Source: JBGSUZ01 sp964404895
GTDB taxonomy: Bacteria; Bacillota; Clostridia; Peptostreptococcales; Acidaminobacteraceae
Assembly (NCBI GenBank): GCA_964404895.1
Contig: CAYOLV010000002.1
Span: forward strand, 620,001-684,000
DNA: 64,000 bases
Reading direction: 5' to 3'
Below are positions 31,611-40,789 of the stretch, one piece after another (within the stretch, counting starts at the first letter, position 1; every line of letters starts with the position of its first letter). The notes below the pieces were generated by a model. The model searched no databases and was not told where the DNA came from. It saw nothing but the letters and a program-made list of their open reading frames with translations. A program made the position numbers and the translations under genes.

Positions 31611-34366
31611 ATGGCAATCTCCTCAAGTGGCAAGGCTATAATAAACTTACAATAGCTTTGATAGCCAGACTCTACGGCTATTGTCCCCCCTATACCTTCA
31701 ATGGATTTTTTGACTTTCCAAAGACCATCTCCAATGCCGTAAAACTCATTGTCAACTTCTTTATAATAGATGCCCTTTTCAAAAATGTAAGGTAGAATTT
31801 CTGACTCTGACGCATTGACAATTTCTTTAAAACTCAGCAAATTCAGTCGATATAAACTATCTTTCAAAGTGTTGATATTGATTCCTGAGCCATCATCCTT
31901 AATTTCTATGAAGACGTGCTCTAAATCCTTATAGATTTCCATTTCAATATGCCCTGTCAATGGCTTGTTTGCTTTTGCGCGCTCATCATAATATTCTATA
32001 TGATGCACAATAATAGAGTCTAAAATTCTTGAAATCGAAGTCATTAAAACGCTAATCACTTCAAGAGACATCACCACATGAGTCCCTTCTACTTTTAGCG
32101 GATCAATTGTCTTTCCGTATAACTCTGCCAGTACACTACAGTAGCGTTTCATGATTTCCAGTCTTCCTAGGAAGTCTTGCCGCTTAGTCAAGAGAACCTT
32201 TAAATCGCTGTGTTCAAAAGTAAAATTCTCTCCCAAGTATTCAGTTATAAACTTACGATCCACTAAATCAAACTCACTCATGTTGCTGTCTTTTATCATT
32301 TGAATCAGTACTGATTTTTCTGGTGTGACGTCTTCGCTGTCAAGTTGCTCTAAGGTTTTTATAAATTTACGATATTGAATATACGTATTTTCAAAACCTA
32401 AAACTTTGTACCAAACAGCATAGCGTTCTAAAGTGCCCAGTACATCAAATAGGATGGTATCTGAGTCTTTTCCACTTTCAAAATAACTATCAATTTCTTT
32501 TTCAATAAACAAACTCACCGTAATTGATAAATACTGTAGCTCTTGACGATAACTGCCGTAATTCTTCAATAATGAGGCTTCGCTTTCAGATTTCGTTACC
32601 TTTTCTTGAAGGGTTACTAATTTAGTCACATCTTTAATTAAAACCACAAAGTTTTGCATTTTTTTATCTGCATCTGTTACAACTGTAGTTGTCATTGCAT
32701 ACCATCTGCCCTGCTTGTTGGTCTTTTTCGGCAGCAGAGATAAGTATGTTTCCATGCGTTCAAAAGAAGTCATACGGGCAACAACATTGAGTATGTCTGT
32801 AAACAGTCGGCCATTTTCAGTATTTTCTCCAATAAAATATTTTAGGAAAGGTTTCGTTTCCGAATGCTCTCCAAATTGATTTTTAGAATTAGCGCCATAA
32901 GTTGCTATAATATTCAGCTCCAAATCCAAAACGGCCATAGCACCTTCAAGCACATCTGCAACTTTTTCCAAAGCGTTTAATCTCAACTCTTTTTGATAAA
33001 GTACAGCCTCATAATTGGCTTGCTTTTCAGTTAAATTTCGTACATAAGAAGATTCCAAAGTCTTGATTTCAGCAGATAATCGCTCGCGCTCAATAAAATA
33101 ATCTTCCAGCTGATCCACGGAGGAAGCATATACTTTCGCCACACTGAAACTGATATAACCCATGAACAATAAAGTAGCTAAAGTAAAATAAATCCTAACC
33201 TCGCTAAAACCCAAAACATAAAAGCTGTCTAACACAAAGACTAAGCTCATAATCAGCCCCGTAATCAACTCTGCTATTGGCAACTTAATTCGCAACTTAA
33301 AGGACTGGTAAAGTTGAATGGCCATTAGTACGAGCACCGCAATAAAATAAAGAATAACTAATGGTATCAGTTTTGAATAAACGTTACTGTTTGCAATCAA
33401 TACACTCAAACCCAAAAGAACCATGATATAACGACTCATTATAACTACAGATGAATTAATCATTTCTCTTCTGATTTCGTTTGCAAAAAGAATAAATGAA
33501 GGCATCAATAAATAATACGACCAGTAGTTCAGTTTTGCAAACAACTCATTAGGTAAGTTAGGAATTAAATATAATACATAATGTTCTCCAGAATGGATAA
33601 ATCTAATGAGTATGAGTACTGACAGCATAGAAAAATACAAAGAAAGTTTCTCCGTATTTTTTCTTCTATTGTGTCTCATAAAAAAGGCAAGATTAAAAGT
33701 AACAAGGGCAATGACAATCCCCACCGCTAAAGTGTCAACAATCAACTCTCGCGTAGCTTGTTCTTGTATTTGCTCGTCTAATCCTATGGTGATTCTACCG
33801 TACGAACTTGCAGAATAGTCTTTTTTTGAATAATGAATAATAATTTCAACCTTATCAGATTTCGGTATAAAGGTCGTCACGTATTTTGTATTTTTATAGG
33901 GCTTTATCTTTCCAGGTTCTATAATAAAATTATTGTTGGTCAAAGACTGACCATCGGCAAATACGGCTATATTTATGTAATAAAAGGTACTTCTTAAAGC
34001 CAGCTTTTTTCCCACTTGGTTTGCAGGTATTTTAACAATTGTTCTCAAAGTTCCATAATCTTTACCTGTTTCACTAGTTGAATGCTCATTTTTCAAAAAA
34101 AAGGCAGGAATCTCTACAAGTTGCTTATCTCCTAATTGTTGACCCTTTAAAAAATCTTCATGATAAATAACTCTCTTAGGATAAAACTCCCATAGTCCGC
34201 TTAGCGGGTGAATGCCATTCTCTTCAAAATCCCAGTTTGTTAAATCTGTTAGATTAGAAGTCCTCAGTCCTATGGACTCATTTGCAAATACAGGTAAATA
34301 CAGACTGACAATCATCAGTACAGTCAACAGGATTAGGCCCTTTTTTATTTTTTTGTGTCTAATCAT
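31607..34366 (-). CDS. 7TM-DISM sensor with CheA-like degenerate kinase end
   Basis: 919 aa. Signal peptide, then an extracellular jelly-roll sensor (7TMR-DISMED2-like, about 30-195), seven TM helices (about 205-410), a coiled coil (430-470), a PAS-like domain (about 480-590), an Hpt-like helical bundle (about 610-720) and a CheA-type ATPase domain. G1 DDGSGI (near 825) and G2 GIGDGLWKVKKSIEGIGG are present. The N box, normally RNA/HGIE-like, reads ILDSIIVHHIE with Asn replaced, and the Hpt site aligns Glu where His is expected (LERYAVWYKVLGF). It may be a signalling pseudokinase or a divergent one. Encoded between two CheY-like proteins. Confidence 0.75.
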   Translation of the reverse strand: MIRHKKIKKGLILLTVLMIVSLYLPVFANESIGLRTSNLTDLTNWDFEENGIHPLSGLWEFYPKRVIYHEDFLKGQQLGDKQLVEIPAFFLKNEHSTSETGKDYGTLRTIVKIPANQVGKKLALRSTFYYINIAVFADGQSLTNNNFIIEPGKIKPYKNTKYVTTFIPKSDKVEIIIHYSKKDYSASSYGRITIGLDEQIQEQATRELIVDTLAVGIVIALVTFNLAFFMRHNRRKNTEKLSLYFSMLSVLILIRFIHSGEHYVLYLIPNLPNELFAKLNYWSYYLLMPSFILFANEIRREMINSSVVIMSRYIMVLLGLSVLIANSNVYSKLIPLVILYFIAVLVLMAIQLYQSFKLRIKLPIAELITGLIMSLVFVLDSFYVLGFSEVRIYFTLATLLFMGYISFSVAKVYASSVDQLEDYFIERERLSAEIKTLESSYVRNLTEKQANYEAVLYQKELRLNALEKVADVLEGAMAVLDLELNIIATYGANSKNQFGEHSETKPFLKYFIGENTENGRLFTDILNVVARMTSFERMETYLSLLPKKTNKQGRWYAMTTTVVTDADKKMQNFVVLIKDVTKLVTLQEKVTKSESEASLLKNYGSYRQELQYLSITVSLFIEKEIDSYFESGKDSDTILFDVLGTLERYAVWYKVLGFENTYIQYRKFIKTLEQLDSEDVTPEKSVLIQMIKDSNMSEFDLVDRKFITEYLGENFTFEHSDLKVLLTKRQDFLGRLEIMKRYCSVLAELYGKTIDPLKVEGTHVVMSLEVISVLMTSISRILDSIIVHHIEYYDERAKANKPLTGHIEMEIYKDLEHVFIEIKDDGSGININTLKDSLYRLNLLSFKEIVNASESEILPYIFEKGIYYKEVDNEFYGIGDGLWKVKKSIEGIGGTIAVESGYQSYCKFIIALPLEEIAI

Positions 34367-34377
34367 AGCCCCTCCGA

Positions 34378-34740
34378 TTAAAGCATTTTAAGTCCCGATT
34401 CGTAACTGAACCTTACTAATTTCTGAAGTGTAATCGGTTTTTCAATGACACCATCTGCACCCAGTTCCATCAATAATTGTTCTTCTGCTTCATCGACAGA
34501 ACTAATGACACATATTTTGGTTTTAAGTTTTGCTTTTTTTACCAAGCGGATCACTTCTTCTCCGCTACATTTGGGCATATTAACATCTACAGTGACCAAA
34601 TCGGGTTGTTTTTCAAGAATCATCTCCATACCTGCAAGCCCATCTGCTGCTTCTCCCACAACCTCTATATCCAACTGTTTCAATAATTGGCCAATCATAC
34701 GTCTGATGACTTTTGAATCTTCGACAATAACTGCATTCAT
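34378..34740 (-). CDS. CheY-like response regulator
   Basis: 120-aa stand-alone receiver. Intact key residues: VEDS acidic pair, Asp52 in PDLVTVDVNMPKCSG, Ser in VISSVDE and Lys in VIEKPITL. No output domain. It is the first gene of the operon with the 7TM sensor (11-nt gap) and a degenerate receiver, with RBS ACGGAGG. It could control a protein partner rather than a promoter, possibly motility or c-di-GMP output, but this cannot be read from the sequence. Confidence 0.9.
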   Translation of the reverse strand: MNAVIVEDSKVIRRMIGQLLKQLDIEVVGEAADGLAGMEMILEKQPDLVTVDVNMPKCSGEEVIRLVKKAKLKTKICVISSVDEAEEQLLMELGADGVIEKPITLQKLVRFSYESGLKML

Positions 34741-34870
34741 ATCAATGCCTCCGTTCTGTTTAGCTCTCTTTAACTATAACAGTATTCTTAATATTTGCCT
34801 ATCCGGTTCCCCTGAATTATGTGCTATAATTTTATAGCAATCCTTATAATAGAAAATGGAGGTATGATTC

Positions 34871-35179
34871 ATGGAACTCAATCACTTTATTAAAGCAATG
34901 AAATTAGACGATCAAAAACGGATCCTAGTCTCAGTTCATGAATTTTTAGAGAGCTATTTAAGCACCCCTGAAAATAAAAAAATGATCAAAGATGGATTGG
35001 TCAAAATCCTTGGCGATGATTTCAAACAGTTGGAAATTGGCAAGAATGTTTGCCGCGTCACGGTTACAGAAGGTCAAGAAGAGGCACTGCTTGAAAAATT
35101 AGAAACCGAACTTAAATCGGCTATCGAAATGGCGATGTCTTTTATGGCAAACAACCCTCAAGATACCCTTAAAAACTAA
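34871..35179 (+). CDS. Conserved-looking small protein, unknown
   Basis: 102 aa, acidic, helical, no signal peptide or TM. The C-terminal half (QLEIGKNVCRVTVTEGQEEALLEKLETELKSAIEMAM) has an alternating strand-helix pattern; no domain is recognised. AATGGAGG precedes the ATG, and a strong terminator follows, so it is a genuine monocistronic gene. It is divergent from the CheY-7TM operon. Confidence 0.65.
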   Translation: MELNHFIKAMKLDDQKRILVSVHEFLESYLSTPENKKMIKDGLVKILGDDFKQLEIGKNVCRVTVTEGQEEALLEKLETELKSAIEMAMSFMANNPQDTLKN

Positions 35180-35180
35180 G

Positions 35181-35232
35181 AAGAGTTGCTGCTTCCGATA
35201 TGCATAATGAAGGAAAGCAGCAACTCTTTTAC
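35181..35232 (+). terminator. Terminator of the 102-aa gene
   Basis: AAGAGTTGCTGCTT (35181-35194) pairs perfectly with AAGCAGCAACTCTT (35215-35228), followed by TTACTTTTTTG. Long loop of 20 nt. Confidence 0.8.
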
Positions 35233-35286
35233 TTTTTTGTATGATACCCGCTATAGGGTCAACTAATCCCTTTTAGAGAACTATTG

Positions 35287-35874
35287 TTATTGAAGGGTTT
35301 TGATTAATGGTGCAACACGCTTATGAAGGGCAACGGCAAAGATAGTCACCACAGCACCTTTGATAATATTGAATGGAACAATCGCATATAGAATCAAAGT
35401 TGTTACATCTGTTACGTTGGGATTAACTTTGTTGGTCATTCCAATAATCGCTTCCATTGGCATAAAGTTTTGATAGAAAGGCAATAAAATAAAGTAGTTT
35501 GCCAAACCGCCTACAACTCCCATAAGCAAAATTCCTGCTAACAGACCCACTGCAAGAGATTTAACATCTTTTTTCTTAGAGTAAATGATACTTGAAGGCA
35601 AGATGAGCGCAACCCCCACAAGGAAATTAGCAAGTTCTCCCACACCGCCAGAAGATGTTCTGAGCAAATGAAGCATGTTTTTGATTAGTTCAACTAAAAT
35701 GCCTGCCACTGGACCCATTGCAAGACCTGTAATTAAAGCTGGCAAATCGCTTAAATCGATTTTTAAAAACTCTGGGAAAATAGGTAATGGCAATTCTAAA
35801 AACATAATGATGAATGAGATGACTGCCATGAGGGTGATGGTTAACAATTGTTTTAACTTGAATCCTTTTAACAT
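35287..35874 (-). CDS. ribU: ECF transporter S component RibU (riboflavin)
   Basis: 195 aa, six TM segments. The N-terminal pattern (LLTITLMAVISFIIMFLELPLPIFPEFLKIDLSDLPALI) and the GPVAGILVELIKNMLHLL segment are typical of RibU substrate-binding subunits. Preceded by GGAGGACTC and by a full FMN riboswitch with terminator, which confirms riboflavin as cargo. EcfA and EcfT subunits are not in the window, as usual for shared-module ECF systems. Confidence 0.93.
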   Translation of the reverse strand: MLKGFKLKQLLTITLMAVISFIIMFLELPLPIFPEFLKIDLSDLPALITGLAMGPVAGILVELIKNMLHLLRTSSGGVGELANFLVGVALILPSSIIYSKKKDVKSLAVGLLAGILLMGVVGGLANYFILLPFYQNFMPMEAIIGMTNKVNPNVTDVTTLILYAIVPFNIIKGAVVTIFAVALHKRVAPLIKTLQ

Positions 35875-35973
35875 AATCGAGTCCTCCTATGACTTCTATT
35901 CTCAAACTTCTGGGCTTGTATCGCAAGGAACTAGCTACACTAATTTCTGTCGACTTCTTTGTCTTAAGCAATC

Positions 35974-36004
35974 AAAAAACCCTGGACGCATAGCGCTCCA
36001 GGGT
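35974..36004 (-). terminator. FMN riboswitch expression-platform terminator
   Basis: On the minus strand ACCCTGGA (36004-35997) pairs with TCCAGGGT (35986-35979), followed by TTTTTT (35979-35974). It lies between the aptamer and ribU, so FMN binding should cause early termination. Confidence 0.88.
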
Positions 36005-36022
36005 ATAGTGACACAAAAACAC

Positions 36023-36128
36023 ATCTTCTTTCATCCAGACTTTACTGTCGGCTCAGGAATTGAACCTGATCAGCCTTTCGGCTCGCGGGCTATACCGCCG
36101 GTAGGGAATTTCACCCTGCCCTGAAGAT
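36023..36128 (-). ncRNA. FMN riboswitch (RFN element)
   Basis: The minus strand shows the conserved RFN core: P1 ATCTTC/GAAGAT at the ends, AGGGCAGGGTGAAATTCCC, TACCGGCGGTA, AGCCCGCGAGCC, then GATCAGGTTCAATTCCTGA and GCCGACAGTAAAGTCTGGATG. All these blocks are invariant in FMN riboswitches. It senses FMN and controls ribU. Confidence 0.97.
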
Positions 36129-36185
36129 TGACTTATTAAATTCAAGATAATCGTAACACACAAATAAATCTTATGCAATGGTCTC

Positions 36186-36692
36186 TTATAATTTCTCACC
36201 TTTGATCATGCGGATGAGTCGGTCTTGTTTTTGGATAAGGTACTTAAATAATGGAACACCAATTAAGGTTACCACTACAAACTCGCCGAAAAAGACAAAA
36301 CCAATAGCAGCTGGAAGTCCAAAGCCTTGAGGCACAAAACCTAAAACATAAATCATCGTTCCTATAATTACGCCATTAACAATCGATGGCCATAAGGAAG
36401 CCATCCACATCCGCTTTGTCTTGCTCATAAGAAAGACACTGATAAAAGTAGCAAGCGTACCGAAAACCATGTCTGCCATTCCTAGTTGAGACGCAAAATT
36501 GGCAATTAAAGTTCCCAGCGTTAGACCTACAATATAAACTGGATTAATAAATGCCAACAGGGTCATGACCTCAGACAACCTAAACTGAATCATGCCGTAA
36601 CTAATAGGTGCCAGCGCCATGGTTAAAACCGCATATAAAGCAGCAACAATCGCTGTCCGCACAATAAAATCAACACTTTTACTAGAATTCAT
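36186..36692 (-). CDS. queT: QueT-family transporter (queuosine precursor)
   Basis: 168 aa with five or six TM helices. The pattern AALYAVLTMALAPISYGMIQFRLSEVMTLLAF is typical of the QueT (COG4708) family, ECF-type S components thought to import preQ1 or queuosine. The ATG at 36692 has GAGGTGG upstream. The next gene downstream on this strand is ribU, but the FMN riboswitch between them gives ribU its own control. A leader hairpin (36714-36741) lies near the ribosome site. Confidence 0.88.
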   Translation of the reverse strand: MNSSKSVDFIVRTAIVAALYAVLTMALAPISYGMIQFRLSEVMTLLAFINPVYIVGLTLGTLIANFASQLGMADMVFGTLATFISVFLMSKTKRMWMASLWPSIVNGVIIGTMIYVLGFVPQGFGLPAAIGFVFFGEFVVVTLIGVPLFKYLIQKQDRLIRMIKGEKL

Positions 36693-36713
36693 TTTTCCAC
36701 CTCATAATTCTGT

Positions 36714-36741
36714 GGCACTTGTTATGAAATAAACAAATGCC
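36714..36741 (-). other. queT leader hairpin
   Basis: On the minus strand GGCATTTGTT (36741-36732) pairs with AACAAGTGCC (36723-36714), one U-G pair. The following CCAC could also pair with GGTGG in the ribosome site. Some queT genes carry preQ1 riboswitches; I do not recognise a known preQ1 class here. Confidence 0.35.
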
Positions 36742-36839
36742 CTCGCAATAAAATATTTGTTTAAAACAGCAAGAAAGAGGTTATCACATAAGACATACAC
36801 TGTCAAACAAGTCAAACAAGTTAGATAAGGAGCGTAATG

Positions 36840-37121
36840 ATGTCTATCCTAAATGTTCAAACCCAATTTAACCCAGAGAAAGAAAAAACCGTTGCTGAAT
36901 TAGCCGACAAGCTCGGCATTAAAATTAAATTGCCCTGCAATGGAAAAGGTAAATGTGGCAAATGTCTTGTGAAAATAAGTGCAGGCGACATGAACCCTCC
37001 TACCAAAGAAGAAGAAAAATTAATTAAGTCTTCCGACCTAGAAGCGGGTTATCGACTGGCCTGCTGTGCGGTTCCCAAGGGAGATTTTACAATCAGCCTA
37101 GAGGGGAAAAGCAAGAAATAA
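36840..37121 (+). CDS. [2Fe-2S] ferredoxin
   Basis: 93-aa plant-type ferredoxin: ligands Cys in LPCNGKGKCGKCLVKI (C-x5-C-x2-C) and a fourth Cys in YRLACCAV, as in the ferredoxin domains of ASKHA-type reductive activators. ATG 36840 is favoured over the tandem ATG at 36837 because AAGGAG ends at 36832. Single gene, divergent from queT and ending 6 bp from the converging ppx stop. Electron partner unknown. Confidence 0.9.
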   Translation: MSILNVQTQFNPEKEKTVAELADKLGIKIKLPCNGKGKCGKCLVKISAGDMNPPTKEEEKLIKSSDLEAGYRLACCAVPKGDFTISLEGKSKK

Positions 37122-37127
37122 AGATTT

Positions 37128-38633
37128 TCATCGTATGAACAAGGTTTTTCCAAAACGCTCTTCAAATTCCTTCGCGAATTCTTGAGAAGCGCTTCTTTCC
37201 AATTCCATATCCTCTTCAGAAATGAGGTGAAAAATAACGGTGGAGGCTGAGGCTTCCACTTTTATTTTTTGTACCACTTGAGACTCACTTCGGTCAAGTT
37301 TTTCAGCTACCCTTAAGAAGAAGGATAACTTTTTAAGGTACTCCAATTTGACCTTATTCACTATATCCTTGTAAGGCTCCATATCTTCTTTAAATTTAGC
37401 CTCACGGTGCATTGCCACTAAAAAGGCAGCTTGAATGGTTTCCTCATTGTCTATGCCATAGACCCGAGAGTGAATGGTCAGGTAAAATCCATGCCGGTGG
37501 TGATTATAATACTCAATATGCATGCCAATATCATGAAGCATAGAGGCCACATACAGCACTAAGCGATCCTTTTCTGTAAATTCATGATGGTCTTTTAAAC
37601 CATCAAAAAGAGTCAAGCTCAAATGCGCCACATGATGACTATGTGCATTGTAAATGTGATAGCGCTTCATCACATTGGCAAGACTATGTTCCAAAACGTT
37701 TTCCATAATCTGAGAAACGCCTTGTCGCTTAAAATAGGTCTCATAAAAAAGACCGTCTCTTAAACCGTTACCACTGACAATAAAGCGATCAGAATGAATA
37801 TGATCCATCAATACTTTAAGCGGTAAGACCCCAGGCCCTAAAATATCTGCCCGTTCTTTGCTAGCACCTGGAATTTGAGTAACATCTGTGGCGGGTGTTT
37901 CTATTAATTTTTTAATAATTTGGAAAGTATCCTTTTTAGAAATTTGATAGTTGTGGAGACTGACTGCTGGGTACTTCTTCTTCTGTTTATCTATTTTTCC
38001 AACGTTACGCACAACGCCACCCATGCCTATAACAGGGTAACCTTCTGCCCGTTTCAACCAATCCAATTTCTTGATATGAGATTTAACATGATTTTCCATT
38101 TGAGTAAATCCAGCTGCGCGATCCCCACCCATAAAAGCTTCGGTCAAAATAACCGAACCAAAAGGAAGGGAAACAGAGGCCACTATTCTTCGGTTTTCTA
38201 CCAATGCAATCTCTGTACTGCCGCCGCCAATATCTACCATGACGTAATCATTTAAAGCGATGGAGTTCACTACACCCAAGTAGTCATAATAAGCCTCTTC
38301 TTGACCGGTTATAATTTTAAATTCTACGCCCGTTTCTATTTCAACCCGTTCAAGAAAGGCAATGCCGTTTTCCGCCATCCGCACAGCTGCAGTGGCCACA
38401 GCAATAATATTTTTAACTTCATAAGCATTCAAGAGTTTTTTAAACAACCGTATGGCATGAATGGTTCTATTCATCGGCTCACTCTTAAGCTGTTTGTCAC
38501 ACTGAAGATTTTCCGAAAGTCTCACCATGACTTTTGCTTGATCCAGCAGGTTATAGCCGCCATTGTCGTATACTTCTACAATATTGAGTCTCACGGAGTT
38601 GGAACCTAAATCTATAATGCCATATCTTTCCAT
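37128..38633 (-). CDS. ppx: Exopolyphosphatase Ppx/GppA
   Basis: 501 aa. The actin-fold start (GIIDLGSNSVRLNIVEV), DIGGGSTE near 140, and GMGGVVRNVGK near 205 are Ppx/GppA signatures. A C-terminal HD-like domain (about 320-500) contains SMLHDIGMHIEYYNHHRHGFY. It hydrolyses polyphosphate or pppGpp. It lies 39 nt downstream of ppk in the same operon, RBS GGGAGGGG, so synthesis and breakdown of polyphosphate are co-expressed. Confidence 0.93.
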   Translation of the reverse strand: MERYGIIDLGSNSVRLNIVEVYDNGGYNLLDQAKVMVRLSENLQCDKQLKSEPMNRTIHAIRLFKKLLNAYEVKNIIAVATAAVRMAENGIAFLERVEIETGVEFKIITGQEEAYYDYLGVVNSIALNDYVMVDIGGGSTEIALVENRRIVASVSLPFGSVILTEAFMGGDRAAGFTQMENHVKSHIKKLDWLKRAEGYPVIGMGGVVRNVGKIDKQKKKYPAVSLHNYQISKKDTFQIIKKLIETPATDVTQIPGASKERADILGPGVLPLKVLMDHIHSDRFIVSGNGLRDGLFYETYFKRQGVSQIMENVLEHSLANVMKRYHIYNAHSHHVAHLSLTLFDGLKDHHEFTEKDRLVLYVASMLHDIGMHIEYYNHHRHGFYLTIHSRVYGIDNEETIQAAFLVAMHREAKFKEDMEPYKDIVNKVKLEYLKKLSFFLRVAEKLDRSESQVVQKIKVEASASTVIFHLISEEDMELERSASQEFAKEFEERFGKTLFIR

Positions 38634-38672
38634 AAGGTACCCCTCCCTGTTTTTCTATTTTGTCGATGCCCC

Positions 38673-40769
38673 TTAATCATTGAATAAATTTTTCTTTTGG
38701 ATTTCCAATTGGGCTCTAAAGTTATGTTTTGCCATTTCTGTCAACTGCATTTGGGCATTCACTGGATGCTCCACATCTTTTCTAAAGATATAGCTGCCAT
38801 CTGGCTGCATCCACCGAGCTTTTACATTGTCTTTTAGGTACAACTTAAGTATGTCGATTAATCTACGCTTAATGCCACTATGGGTTACAGGAATAAGCAG
38901 CTCAATACGCCTATCCATATTCCGCTCCATTAAATCTGCACTGGTTATATACACCTCTTGATTGCCACCGTTTTCAAAATAGCACATGCGGCTATGCTCT
39001 AAATAGGTTCCCACTATACTGATGACTTCAATGTTCTCACTGAGTTCCTGTAGTCCTGGAATTAAACAGCAGATTCCTCGAATTATTAATTTTGTCTCTA
39101 CCCCTGCTTGTGAGGCCTCGTAAAGCTTTTGAACAATTTCAGGATCAACCAAAGAGTTCATTTTAATGATCATTCGCGCTTTTTTGCCCTCGTATGCCAA
39201 ACGAATTTCTCGGTCAATTAAATCGATTAATTTCTTCCGCAGGGAAAAGGGGGCAACAGTTAATTTATACATATCTAGCGGATCTGAATACCCTGACAGG
39301 GTATTGAAAAACTCAGTGGTATCTTCAGCCAATTCTTGGTCGCAAGTAAACATACCGATATCAGTGTAGAATTTCGCCGTAATATCGTTGTAGTTTCCTG
39401 TGCTGAAGTGGACGTATCGCTTGATTTTACCCTCTTCACGGCGCACTACCATACAAACTTTCGCATGGGTTTTTAAGCCTTCGAAACCGTAAATAATATG
39501 ACAGCCCGACTGCTCTAAGCGTTTTGCCCAAGTAATGTTGTTTTCTTCATCAAATCTTGCACGAATCTCTACAAGGGCAGTAACCTGCTTTCCCATTTCA
39601 GCAGCTTCTGCAAGGGCTCTCAGAATTGGAGAGTCTCCACTTACTCTGTATAGCGTCTGCTTGATAGCCAGTACGTCTGGGTCATGTGCCGCTTGCCGGA
39701 TAAAGTCAACGACAGGGTCAAAGGATTCAAAGGGCATATGAAGCATCAAGTCTCGTTCATGAATGGCTTGGAATAAATCTTCCTTTCCATAAAAGTCAAT
39801 TGCAGGGTACTTGGGTTGCTTTTTTTGCAGCAAATGTTCATATTTAGGCTGCTCACATAACCAGTTCACAAAGGTTAAATCGATAGGGCCATTAATGACA
39901 TATACATCGGCTGAACGAATGCTTAAGGCATTTTTAAGGACACCCAGCATTTTGGCGTCAATCGTTCTAGACACTTCTAGTCTGACTACCGAACCCCATC
40001 TTCTCTGTCTCAATGATTTTTCAATGACCAGCAATAAATCTTCAGCGTCATCATCTGAAACAGACAAGTCCGCATTTCTTGTAATACGATACACGTGAGA
40101 GGATAAGACACGTTTGCCATAAAACAATTTATGCAAATTTTTCTGAATCAATTCTTCTAAAAATACAAAGAGGCCTGTACCCTTTCTTCGATTCTTAATT
40201 TTGACCAATCTCGGCAACTTTTGTGGCACTTGCACCGTGGCAAAGAAAGTTTCGTCAGGCTTGCTTGGATCTTCTATAAAGATGGCAATGTTTAAACTCC
40301 TATTGGAAATCAAGGGAAAGGGTCTGCTGAAATCTACCGCCATAGGTGTTAATACAGGATAAACAATTTCATCGAAATATCTTTCTGCTTCCGCATGTTC
40401 CTCTTCTGAGAGTTCTTCATAATGGGTAAGGATAATGTCATGAGCCTCTAGCCCAGGCATTAATTCATCTCTAAAATGTTTGTATTGTTGTTCTACTAAC
40501 TCGTGACTCTTTTTACTGATGAGTTTGAGTTGTCGCTGAGGTGTCAGGCCAGAAGCGTCCTCATCTACAAAGCCTAAGGCAACTTGATCTTTGATTGCAG
40601 CTACTCTGACCATGTAAAACTCATCTAAGTTAGAGCTGAAAATACTGCTGTATCTAAAGCGCTCCAAAATAGGAAGCTCTTGATCCATAGCTTCCTGAAG
40701 CACGCGATAATTAAACTCTAGCCAACTCATTTCCCTGTTAACATAATTTCGTTCTGATAAATACGGCAC
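38673..40769 (-). CDS. ppk: Polyphosphate kinase Ppk1
   Basis: 698 aa, full length for Ppk1. N-terminal NREMSWLEFNYRVLQEA, the HFSTGNYN phosphohistidine motif (His in KRYVHFSTGNYND near 450) and the second PLD-like half with HSRMCYFENGG and SADLMERNMDRRIELLIP. It makes polyphosphate from ATP. The start is GTG, following AGGAGG, 20 nt after the cupin gene. With ppx downstream and pst elsewhere in the window, it links to phosphate storage. Confidence 0.96.
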   Translation of the reverse strand: MPYLSERNYVNREMSWLEFNYRVLQEAMDQELPILERFRYSSIFSSNLDEFYMVRVAAIKDQVALGFVDEDASGLTPQRQLKLISKKSHELVEQQYKHFRDELMPGLEAHDIILTHYEELSEEEHAEAERYFDEIVYPVLTPMAVDFSRPFPLISNRSLNIAIFIEDPSKPDETFFATVQVPQKLPRLVKIKNRRKGTGLFVFLEELIQKNLHKLFYGKRVLSSHVYRITRNADLSVSDDDAEDLLLVIEKSLRQRRWGSVVRLEVSRTIDAKMLGVLKNALSIRSADVYVINGPIDLTFVNWLCEQPKYEHLLQKKQPKYPAIDFYGKEDLFQAIHERDLMLHMPFESFDPVVDFIRQAAHDPDVLAIKQTLYRVSGDSPILRALAEAAEMGKQVTALVEIRARFDEENNITWAKRLEQSGCHIIYGFEGLKTHAKVCMVVRREEGKIKRYVHFSTGNYNDITAKFYTDIGMFTCDQELAEDTTEFFNTLSGYSDPLDMYKLTVAPFSLRKKLIDLIDREIRLAYEGKKARMIIKMNSLVDPEIVQKLYEASQAGVETKLIIRGICCLIPGLQELSENIEVISIVGTYLEHSRMCYFENGGNQEVYITSADLMERNMDRRIELLIPVTHSGIKRRLIDILKLYLKDNVKARWMQPDGSYIFRKDVEHPVNAQMQLTEMAKHNFRAQLEIQKKNLFND

Positions 40770-40789
40770 GGTTAGACCTCCTTAAGGGC

